Assembly (NCBI GenBank): GCA_014381035.1
Contig: JACMIS010000813.1
Span: 1 to 5,229 of the forward strand
Source: Armatimonadota bacterium
Lineage (GTDB): Bacteria; Armatimonadota; Armatimonadia; Armatimonadales; Armatimonadaceae
Length of the DNA stretch: 5,229 nucleotides
Reading direction: 5' to 3'
The stretch's first letter is position 1, and each line of letters begins with the position of its first letter. Under the pieces are notes generated by a model, which saw only the letters and a program-made list of their open reading frames with translations, made no database searches and had not been told where the DNA came from. The position numbers were made by a program, and so were the translations under genes. Positions 1 through 5,229 of the stretch are shown here, piece after piece.

Positions 1-1
1 C

Positions 2-1507
2 TCGGTTCCGCAAACCGCTTTGGTGCGTGGGGGCGATGGGCTTGACCGCACTGTCCCGGTCGCGGACCTAAAGAAGGGCGATGTGGTGCTGGTTCGTGGC
101 GGGGAGAAGATTCCGGTGGACGGCACGGTAACAGGCGGTGCGGGGTCGGTCAACGAGGCGTCTCTGTCCGGCGAAAGCCTGCCGCTGGAAAAGGAGACGG
201 GCGGTTCGGTTCTTGCGGGAACTCTTCTCGAATCCGGGGCACTCGACATCCGAACCGATAAACTGGGGCAAGACACGATGTTCGCCCGCATTATCGCACT
301 GGTCGAGAATGCGGAGGGCGAGCAAGCACCGGTTCAAAAGTTGGCGGATAAGGTGGCGGCGTGGCTTATTCCCGTCGTCTTCGTCTTCTTGCTCGCGGTA
401 TTTCTGATCACGCACGATTTACGAAAAGTGGTTACGCTTCTCATTTTCACGTCCCCTGCCGAACTGGGTCTGGCGACGCCTTTGGTGATGATTGCGGCGA
501 TAGCGCGAGCCGCCCAGAACGGGATTCTGGTCAAGGGGGGCTTGTACTTGGAGTCGCTCGCCCGTGCCGACGTGATCGTTTTTGACAAGACCGGTACACT
601 GACGGTTGGCGAACCGGAAGTCTCCGAAGTTCGCGTTTTGAACGCCGCGTTCTCCGAGGAGCAAGTCCTGACGCTGGCAGCGACGGCGGATAGGCGTTCC
701 GCTCACCCGCTTGCTAAAGCCGTTGTCGGTTACGCCGAAAAGCGCGGGCTGACACTGGGCGAGCCGACCGACTTCGAGATGATCCGTGGGCGCGGGGTGA
801 AAGCCAACGTGGACGGCAAAACCGTGCTTGTCGGCAACGCGGCACTACTCGCCGAACACGGCGTTCCGCTGACCTCCGGCGGAACGGACGCGGGCGGGAC
901 CGTGGTCTATGTAACATCGGACGGCGGCGCGGTAGGACGACTCGAACTCGGCGACCGAATCCGCCCCGGCGCGAAGGAACTAATTGCCGCGCTGAAAGAA
1001 TCGGGAATCAAGCGGGTGGTGATGCTGACCGGCGACAACCGCGCCGCCGCAGAACGGGTGGCCGGTGCCGTGGGAGTGGACGAGATACACGCCGGTTTGC
1101 TTCCCGAGGACAAGGTGACGCGCATCGCCGCGTTGCAGGGCGAAAAGCATATCGTAGTAATGGTGGGCGACGGTGTGAACGACGCACCGGCTCTGGCGCG
1201 GGCGGATGTCGGGATTGCGATGGGGGCACGGGGGACGCAGGCGGCTCTGGAGGCTGCCGATGTCGCTTTGATGACTGACGATTTAGGTAAGATTCTTTTC
1301 GCCCGGCAACTCGCCCGCCGCGCTTATCAGACGATTCAGGAAAACCTGTTCGTGGGCGTCGGTGTTGTCCATGTTCTCGGTATCACCGCCGCGCTGATGA
1401 ACTGGATCGGACCGGTTCAGGCGGCTATTATCCACCTCGGCCCCGACATTCTTGTTTTCGTGAATTCGGTCAAGTTGCTACGGGTTCGCGTCGGAGCAAA
1501 GTTATGA
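2..1507 (+). CDS. P1B-type heavy-metal-translocating ATPase, 5' end outside the window
   Basis: This is an inner-membrane pump that would export a transition-metal ion using ATP. The reading frame is open from the left edge and begins inside the actuator domain, so the TTG at 20 is not a real start; the N-terminus and first four membrane helices lie upstream. In order one sees the actuator loop SGES (167-178), a helix pair with AAWLIPVVFVFLL, the membrane metal-site segment TSPAELGLATP (449-481), the phosphorylation site DKTGT (584-598, Asp codon 584), the nucleotide-domain SAHP motif (His codon 704), TGDN (1028-1039), GDGVNDAP (1166-1189), and last helices with HLGPD (1433-1447). About 501 residues are visible, a normal length for this part. 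Every catalytic motif is intact. Oddly, the usual CPC/SPC/TPC triplet is Ser-Pro-Ala, so metal specificity cannot be assigned. HLGPD sits where P1B-4 pumps carry HEGG and may supply ligands. The stop overlaps the next start codon (ATGA). Confidence 0.94.
   Translation, partial: SVPQTALVRGGDGLDRTVPVADLKKGDVVLVRGGEKIPVDGTVTGGAGSVNEASLSGESLPLEKETGGSVLAGTLLESGALDIRTDKLGQDTMFARIIALVENAEGEQAPVQKLADKVAAWLIPVVFVFLLAVFLITHDLRKVVTLLIFTSPAELGLATPLVMIAAIARAAQNGILVKGGLYLESLARADVIVFDKTGTLTVGEPEVSEVRVLNAAFSEEQVLTLAATADRRSAHPLAKAVVGYAEKRGLTLGEPTDFEMIRGRGVKANVDGKTVLVGNAALLAEHGVPLTSGGTDAGGTVVYVTSDGGAVGRLELGDRIRPGAKELIAALKESGIKRVVMLTGDNRAAAERVAGAVGVDEIHAGLLPEDKVTRIAALQGEKHIVVMVGDGVNDAPALARADVGIAMGARGTQAALEAADVALMTDDLGKILFARQLARRAYQTIQENLFVGVGVVHVLGITAALMNWIGPVQAAIIHLGPDILVFVNSVKLLRVRVGAKL
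1493..1496 (+). promoter_or_regulatory. Ribosome binding site for the truncated gene at 1504
   Basis: GGAG lies inside the last codons of the upstream ATPase gene, seven bases before the ATG at 1504. With the ATGA stop-start overlap it indicates translational coupling. It supports the view that a real gene once began at 1504, although little of that gene is left. Confidence 0.6.
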
Positions 1508-1632
1508 CCATGAAGCGTTTCGCCTTACCGTCTCTCTTCGCCATTTTTCTGAATTTGGTGGGCTTGGGCATCACCTTCTCGGATGTGCATTTGCGGGCGT
1601 GGAAGTGCAGGAACTGCTGGCGACGGTCGTGA
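1504..1632 (+). pseudogene. Truncated start of a gene coupled to the metal ATPase
   Basis: An ATG overlapping the ATPase stop (ATGA), preceded by a good GGAG site, opens a reading frame beginning MTMKRFALPSLFAIFLNLVG. Two positive residues followed by a hydrophobic stretch resemble a signal peptide or an N-terminal membrane anchor, as in a periplasmic or membrane-fusion subunit of an efflux system. The hydrophobic segment ends at about codon 26. After that the frame turns into Arg, Cys and Trp-rich sequence and stops at 1630-1632, because it is by then reading the RND pump remnant out of frame. I read this as the 5' end of a gene whose remainder was deleted. What that gene encoded cannot be recovered from so short a piece. 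A genuine 42-residue peptide is possible but less likely. Confidence 0.5.
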
Positions 1633-1745
1633 TCGGCGGGCTATTGTCGTTCACGACTATAACGCTGGTGGTGCTACCGGTTCTGTACTCGCTGTTTGTC
1701 AAAAACAACGCGGCGGCGGACGCGAAAGCCGAAACGCCAGATTAA
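1593..1745 (+). pseudogene. C-terminal remnant of an RND metal efflux pump (CzcA/CusA type)
   Basis: The frame starting at 1593 reads AGVEVQELLATVVIGGLLSF followed by TTITLVVLPVLYSLFVKNN and a short polar tail ending at TAA (1743-1745). This matches the end of the last membrane helices of heavy-metal RND pumps, where GAEVQRPLATVVIGGL and LLVLPVLY are hallmark stretches. A complete pump has about 1,000 residues; only about 50 remain, with no start codon or ribosome site of their own. Upstream in the same frame the sequence ceases to look like the family at about 1584-1592, which marks the join to the truncated gene starting at 1504. The intact pump would have exported Co/Zn/Cd or Cu/Ag from the periplasm with an adaptor and an outer-membrane channel. 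The identification rests on motif recall, not on a search. Confidence 0.78.
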
Positions 1746-1747
1746 CG

Positions 1748-1773
1748 GGTTCGCTTGCCGCTAAAAGCGAGCC
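1748..1773 (+). terminator. Stem-loop just after the RND remnant, possible terminator
   Basis: GGTTCGCTT (1748-1756) pairs with AAGCGAGCC (1765-1773) through nine base pairs including one G-U, around an eight-base loop. It begins two bases after the TAA at 1745, where a transcription terminator of the original efflux operon would be expected. No T-run follows, so an intrinsic terminator is not proven; it may only protect the 3' end of the message. Confidence 0.35.
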
Positions 1774-1790
1774 ACGAAACGTCGTAAAGA

Positions 1791-1865
1791 CGCGGCTGAG
1801 AGTTTTCTTCATTACGGGAGGCGTTCGTCGTCAGCCGGGGCAAAGTAAGAAAACTCTCAGCCGTG
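1791..1865. repeat. Inverted repeat with perfect 17-bp arms
   Basis: CGGCTGAGAGTTTTCTT (1793-1809) is exactly complementary in reverse to AAGAAAACTCTCAGCCG (1847-1863), separated by 37 bases. In RNA the stem extends outward by a G-U and a C-G pair to 1791 and 1865. It lies in the intergenic region between the RND remnant and the DUF1232 gene, in no conserved coding sequence. A third copy of the outer arm, TCAGCCG (1831-1837), sits in the loop and could pair with the left arm instead of the distal one. No T-run follows and I see no flanking target duplication. It could be a terminator-like or attenuator RNA hairpin, a protein-binding palindrome, or a small non-autonomous mobile repeat. Confidence 0.85.
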
Positions 1866-1942
1866 CCTCATGCGTCATCTCTAAGTCTTTGCCTGTAAAA
1901 TCAAGACTGGAAACCCAACCGAAAGTAATGCCGAGAACAAAA

Positions 1943-2539
1943 ATGAGTATGTTTTTTAGAATCAAGAGTTTTACCCGCGCCTTCAAGCGTGAGTTAAAAG
2001 TGTATCAACTTGTTCTAAAAGACGAAGAAACGCCGCGAGTTTCCCGCGTGTTTTTGGGGCTTGCGGTCGGTTACGTGCTAATGCCGTTCGACCTGATCCC
2101 CGATTTCATTCCTGTTTTGGGGCAACTGGACGATATTGTTATAGTTCCGCTTTTCCTGTGGCTTGCTTTCCGATTTTTGCCTAAAGCGGTTTTAGAGCGA
2201 TGCCGGGAACAGGTCGAACGCGAGCAACAAGAGCAAGACGGCGTGGTTGCGAACCCGTCTCCCGTTGTCAGTAGTCCCAAGATTAACGTCAGTATTCTTT
2301 CCACTGGCGTTAATTCTTCGAAGACTGACTTAGATACTGGTGGTACTGACAATGGGGAAAGTTTGCCGGACGTTAGTATTTCCGTCTCAGACTTCGGTAG
2401 CGTTTCCCCTGACCTAAATCCCCGCGTCACTGATGTAAATACAACCGTCTCCGCCGCCCCACCTGCCTTGCCGAACGACGCAGGAAACCGGACGAATAGC
2501 GGCGAGAAGTCCCATTATATTTTCCACAGAATGGAGTAG
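1943..2539 (+). CDS. DUF1232 (YkvA-type) small membrane protein with polar C-terminal tail
   Basis: This encodes a 198-residue protein whose function is unknown. Residues 4-31 form a basic amphipathic helix (FFRIKSFTRAFKREL), as usual at the start of this family. Residues 36-80 carry the DUF1232 core: a hydrophobic segment, the hallmark MPFDLIPDFIPVLGQLDD, and a second hydrophobic segment ending FRFLP, so a membrane hairpin is likely. From about residue 95 the protein becomes a polar tail rich in Ser, Thr, Asp, Asn and Val, probably disordered, which most relatives lack. ATGs at 1928, 1943 and 1949 are all possible; I chose 1943 because GAGA precedes it at a suitable distance and the family usually starts just before this helix. 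The open frame reaching back to 1583 is only a shadow of the RND remnant and the inverted repeat. DNA here is AT-richer: 22 of 60 bases at 1921-1980 are G or C, against 38 of 60 at 4201-4260. The last 11 codons overlap the downstream pseudogene. Confidence 0.85.
   Translation: MSMFFRIKSFTRAFKRELKVYQLVLKDEETPRVSRVFLGLAVGYVLMPFDLIPDFIPVLGQLDDIVIVPLFLWLAFRFLPKAVLERCREQVEREQQEQDGVVANPSPVVSSPKINVSILSTGVNSSKTDLDTGGTDNGESLPDVSISVSDFGSVSPDLNPRVTDVNTTVSAAPPALPNDAGNRTNSGEKSHYIFHRME
2282..2314 (+). repeat. Strong stem-loop within the DUF1232 tail coding region
   Basis: ATTAACGTCAGT (2282-2293) pairs with ACTGGCGTTAAT (2303-2314) along all twelve positions, one of them G-U, around a nine-base loop. A perfect ten-base palindrome TCTTCGAAGA follows directly at 2315-2324. 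Both lie inside the coding sequence of the polar tail. The pairing may be structural RNA, a binding site, or a by-product of how this AT-richer tail arose. Confidence 0.6.
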
Positions 2540-3139
2540 TACACGATGCCGACCTTGTGGCGTGGACTACGACCTTCGTAACGTATGCGAACGCGAACCT
2601 TGCCGCGCTGGGGCTTGTCGCCGGGGACATGACACCCGTCGCCACAAATCAGACGGCGTTCTACACCACGTTTAACGCAAGCCTCGCGGCGCAAGCGAAA
2701 GATCTGACGTAGAAACCGCGCTTCGCAGTATCGTCCGCAAGATTCAAGGAACCCCGACCATCAATAACGCACACCGTCAGAGTTTGGAAATATCGCTCCG
2801 AAATGCCGGGCGCACTTCGGTCGGTGCGCCGACCTCGCGCCCGAAACTCTCCGTTGACACAAGCCAGCGTTTGCGGCATACCGATTCCTTCCTGGACGAG
2901 TTGACCCCGACGAGCAAGGCGAAACCGGACGGGGTGATGGGGTGTGAGGTATGGGTGAAATCGGCGGCGTTCCCCCGACCGACCCGTCGGAACTCGCGTT
3001 TCTCGGTCTGGACACGCGTACCCCGTACACGGCGGAATATAGCGGCGACGACGCGGGCACATTACATGGCGCGTTGGAGAACACGAAGGGGCAGCAAGAC
3101 CCGTGGAGCGAAACCGCAAGCGCGACTATCGGCGGATAG
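2507..3139 (+). pseudogene. Multiply frameshifted gene for an uncharacterised protein of about 200 residues
   Basis: Pieces of one protein can be followed through three frames: SHYI (from 2510), then FPQN...DLVAWTTTFVTYANANLAAL to AQAKDLT (2521-2709), then ETALRSIVRKIQGTPTI to GVMGCEVWVK (2712-2960), then IGGVPPTDPSELAFLGLDTR to GDDAG (2960-3058), then AHYMARW (3057-3077), then ENTKGQQDPWSETASATIGG and a TAG (3077-3139). Joined together they resemble a family of hypothetical proteins that I recall from several environmental phyla, with the landmarks FVTYANAN, DTSQRLRHT, TSKAKP, MGCE and a C-terminal half like a fibronectin-III sandwich (HYM.RW....PWSETVSATIGG). Its function is unknown to me. 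Five frame changes are needed, about one at a T-run, one at an A-run and one beside a G-run, and some codons are missing near 2707. There is no intact start; AAG at 2507 stands where an ATG would be expected. The stop lies 33 bases before the second ATPase. Confidence 0.75.
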
Positions 3140-3160
3140 AACAGACCGATAGCGCAGGGA

Positions 3161-3166
3161 AAGGAG
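3161..3166 (+). promoter_or_regulatory. Ribosome binding site of the second ATPase
   Basis: AAGGAG stands six bases before the ATG at 3173. It decides the start of the second ATPase: the frame is open back to the TAG at 3137-3139, but no other ATG occurs in those 33 bases. I see no convincing promoter in this short gap, so transcription probably comes from further upstream. Confidence 0.8.
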
Positions 3167-3172
3167 AACAGA

Positions 3173-5229
3173 ATGGCGATTAAATTAGAGGAACGGGGCG
3201 TACCGCTCCGCAGGAGCGAAACGGCTTTGCATCTGACCATCTCTCGCGTCATGCCGGGTGTCGAGGATTCGGCGGACGGTTGCATCTCGCGGTTCGAGGA
3301 GCGGATGAAGGCGCAGACCGGAATCATCGAAGCGCACCTCGAAGAGCAGGACGGTCAGCCGGTGCTTTGCCTACACTACGACCCAAATCTCGTTCCCTTA
3401 GAGCGCGTGGAACGCATCGCGCGGGACACCGGCGTAGAACTAACCACGCGCTTTCGGCATGAGACGCTTCCGATCACCGGTATGGACCACGGAACCAACC
3501 CGGCGAACATCGAGCAGTCGGTGCGTGCGATCCCCGGCGTCCTGAACGTGGGGGTGAACTATCCCATCGAAAAGATGAGAGTCGAGTACGATAGCACGCT
3601 CACGACCCTCGACGCCATCTCGAAGGTGGTGGGTTCGCTCGGTTTGCGGTTCGGCGGGCAAAGCGGCACCCCCGCCGAACCGGCTGACGAACACGCCGGG
3701 CACGCGCACGACGACGCGGGCCATGAGGACCACGGCGACCACGAGGGGCACGGGCACACCGCCTCTCCTGAGGGTGCGAACTGGTTCCGCCGGAACTGGG
3801 AACTGTCGTTGTCGCTCCTGTCCGGGCTTCTGCTCGCGGTGGGTTTTTTCGGCGAACGACTCTTCGGCATTCCCCCGTCCGTGGTCGTCGGTATATACGT
3901 GCTTTCCTACGTGGCAGGCGGCTATGATCTCGCCCGCCACGGTTTACCCGCCGCCCTGCGCGGAAAATTTGACGTCGACTTCCTGATGCTCGCAGGCGCG
4001 GTCGGCGCGGCTGTTCTGGGGGAATGGGCGGAAGGATCGCTACTCCTCTTCCTGTTCTCATTCGGTCATGCGCTGGAACATTACGCCATGGAACGGGCGC
4101 GGGACGCCATCGGTGCCCTCGGGAAACTCACGCCGAAGGTCGCCCGCGTGCGCCGGGACGGGGTGGAGATTGAAGTCGCGACCGAGAATCTGCGCGTCGG
4201 GGACATCGCCATCATCCGTTCCGGCGACCGCATAGCCGTGGACGGCAGAATACTGGTGGGGCGTTCGGCGGTGGACCAGAGTCCGATCACCGGCGAAAGC
4301 GTACCTGTCGAGAAGGTGCCGGGGGACGGCGTTTTCGCTGGGGCGATCAACGGCGAAGGGGCGTTAGAAGTCGAGGTGACTAAACTCGCAAAAGACACGA
4401 CCATGGCGCGGGTCGTGAAGATGGTCGAGGAGGCACAAACACAGAAATCACCGACCCAGAGTTTCACCGACCGGTTCGAGCAGGTTTTCGTGCCGGTCGT
4501 GCTGGGCACCGTGGTTCTTGCCGCCGTCATCCCGCCACTTGTGGGATGGCTCCCGTGGAAGGTCGCTATTCTTCGCGCACTCTCGACCCTCGTCGCGGCA
4601 TCCCCATGCGCGCGCTCGCTCGCCACACCCGCCGCCGTACTCGCCGGGATCGGGCAGGCGGCGCGGAACGGCGTTCTTATAAAGGGTGGCGTCCACCTGG
4701 AAAATCTCGGGACACTCGAAGCCATCGCGCTCGACAAGACAGGGACGATCACCAAAGGGAAACCCGAGGTGACCGACATAATGGCGTTCGGGGGCATGAC
4801 GGAGGGGGAGTTGCTCAGAACCGCCGCGTCGGTCGAAAGCCGTTCGGCGCACCCGCTCGCGCAGGCGGTGGTCCGAAAAGCGCAGGAGCAGGAGGTGGTC
4901 CTCACACCGACGGGTGAACTCCAATCAGTCACGGGTCGCGGCGTTCAGACGGAGGTTAACGGGACGCTGATACGTATCGGCAGTCCCAAGTTATTCACGG
5001 ACGCGGGCATCGCCGTCCCCCCGGAAATCGCCGATGGCAACGCACGGCTGGGCGAAGCCGGGAAATCCACCATGTTGGTCGGGGCGGGTGACCGTATCAT
5101 AGGGGTTATCGCGCTCGCGGATCAGCCGCGCGCGGAAACGCCCGCGACGCTCGCCGCTCTGAAGAAACTGGGCATCAAGTCGCTGATCATGCTCACCGGC
5201 GACAACGCCCGAGTCGCCGGTGCCATCGC
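3173..5229 (+). CDS. SPC-class (P1B-4) metal-translocating ATPase, 3' end outside the window
   Basis: This is an inner-membrane ATPase expected to export divalent metals; P1B-4 members are reported to move Co, Fe, Zn or Ni. At the N-terminus are two ferredoxin-like HMA domains (about 20-89 and 98-161). Neither has the CxxC metal site; the second reads GMDHGTN (103-109). A His-rich linker follows (172-195, eight His in 24 residues). Membrane helices run from about residue 210, including FLFSFGHALEHYAMERAR, typical of this class. The actuator motif TGES is at 373-376, the membrane metal triplet SPC at 477-479, DKTGT at 521-525, the SAHP His at 560 and TGDN at 675-678. The frame leaves the window after residue 685, so GDGxNDxP and the last two helices (HEGG in this class) are not visible. 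An Arg at 481, two positions after the SPC cysteine, is unusual. A clear AAGGAG site supports the ATG at 3173. No frameshift is seen over more than 2 kb. Confidence 0.94.
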   Translation, partial: MAIKLEERGVPLRRSETALHLTISRVMPGVEDSADGCISRFEERMKAQTGIIEAHLEEQDGQPVLCLHYDPNLVPLERVERIARDTGVELTTRFRHETLPITGMDHGTNPANIEQSVRAIPGVLNVGVNYPIEKMRVEYDSTLTTLDAISKVVGSLGLRFGGQSGTPAEPADEHAGHAHDDAGHEDHGDHEGHGHTASPEGANWFRRNWELSLSLLSGLLLAVGFFGERLFGIPPSVVVGIYVLSYVAGGYDLARHGLPAALRGKFDVDFLMLAGAVGAAVLGEWAEGSLLLFLFSFGHALEHYAMERARDAIGALGKLTPKVARVRRDGVEIEVATENLRVGDIAIIRSGDRIAVDGRILVGRSAVDQSPITGESVPVEKVPGDGVFAGAINGEGALEVEVTKLAKDTTMARVVKMVEEAQTQKSPTQSFTDRFEQVFVPVVLGTVVLAAVIPPLVGWLPWKVAILRALSTLVAASPCARSLATPAAVLAGIGQAARNGVLIKGGVHLENLGTLEAIALDKTGTITKGKPEVTDIMAFGGMTEGELLRTAASVESRSAHPLAQAVVRKAQEQEVVLTPTGELQSVTGRGVQTEVNGTLIRIGSPKLFTDAGIAVPPEIADGNARLGEAGKSTMLVGAGDRIIGVIALADQPRAETPATLAALKKLGIKSLIMLTGDNARVAGAI

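Noticed and set aside
20..22. TTG at 20 as the start of the first ATPase
   Set aside because: The frame is open to the left edge and the protein begins in the middle of the actuator domain, so the true start is outside the window.
1791..1865. Insertion sequence or CRISPR repeat
   Set aside because: There is only one pair of arms, no transposase, no target duplication and no regularly spaced repeats.
1872..1901. Possible promoter ahead of the DUF1232 gene (TAAAAT at 1896-1901)
   Set aside because: The -10-like box is fair, but the only candidate -35 at suitable spacing (GCGTCA) is poor; a promoter probably exists in 1866-1940 but cannot be placed.
1583..1942. N-terminal extension of the DUF1232 reading frame beginning at ATG 1583
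   Set aside because: This part reads the RND remnant in a wrong frame and then the inverted repeat. It is Gly/Arg-rich, has no conserved look and no ribosome site; the family start lies near 1943.
2761..3327. Minus-strand open frame of 188 residues
   Set aside because: It is opposite the frameshifted gene and the start of the second ATPase, shows no recognisable domain, and the plus strand explains both halves better.
3440..3940. Minus-strand open frame of 166 residues and its neighbours
   Set aside because: They are antisense to the HMA domains, His linker and first helices of the second ATPase; no family resemblance was seen.
4081..4932. Long minus-strand open frame of 283 residues
   Set aside because: It lies wholly opposite the second ATPase, whose motifs are unmistakable. 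The product is Ser/Thr/Arg-rich low-complexity sequence typical of antisense shadows in GC-rich genes.

Overview
The window looks like a decaying heavy-metal resistance cluster on a chromosome or accessory element of a GC-rich, diderm environmental bacterium. A remnant of an RND efflux pump, a protein type that spans a double envelope, argues for an outer membrane. The phylum cannot be fixed from this sequence. The pseudogene family recalled below is one I associate with Planctomycetes, Verrucomicrobia and similar lineages, so such a host is possible but unproven. All genes are on the + strand.

Layout. (1) Positions 2-1507 hold the C-terminal two thirds of a P1B-type metal ATPase that enters from the left edge; its catalytic motifs are intact but its membrane metal site reads Ser-Pro-Ala instead of Cys-Pro-Cys. 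(2) Positions 1504-1745 are a scar. A new gene starts translationally coupled to the ATPase (ATGA overlap, good GGAG site) but breaks off after about 26 codons, and runs out of frame into the last 50 codons of a CzcA/CusA-like RND pump. (3) Positions 1746-1942 are intergenic and hold two stem-loops, one with perfect 17-bp arms. (4) Positions 1943-2539 encode a DUF1232 (YkvA-type) small membrane protein with a long polar tail; this stretch is clearly AT-richer than its neighbours. (5) Positions 2507-3139 are a pseudogene of an uncharacterised protein of roughly 200 residues, broken by five frame changes. (6) From 3173 to the right edge runs a second P1B ATPase of the SPC (P1B-4) class, with two cysteine-free HMA-like domains and a His-rich linker, cut off just after its TGDN motif.

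Functionally, the two ATPases would export transition metals from the cytoplasm, and the lost RND pump would have carried them across the outer membrane. What remains is two inner-membrane exporters of different class with unusual metal-ligand residues, separated by remnants. I found no complete novel system. The most interesting points are the non-canonical metal sites in both pumps, the deletion scar, the multiply frameshifted gene and the intergenic inverted repeat.
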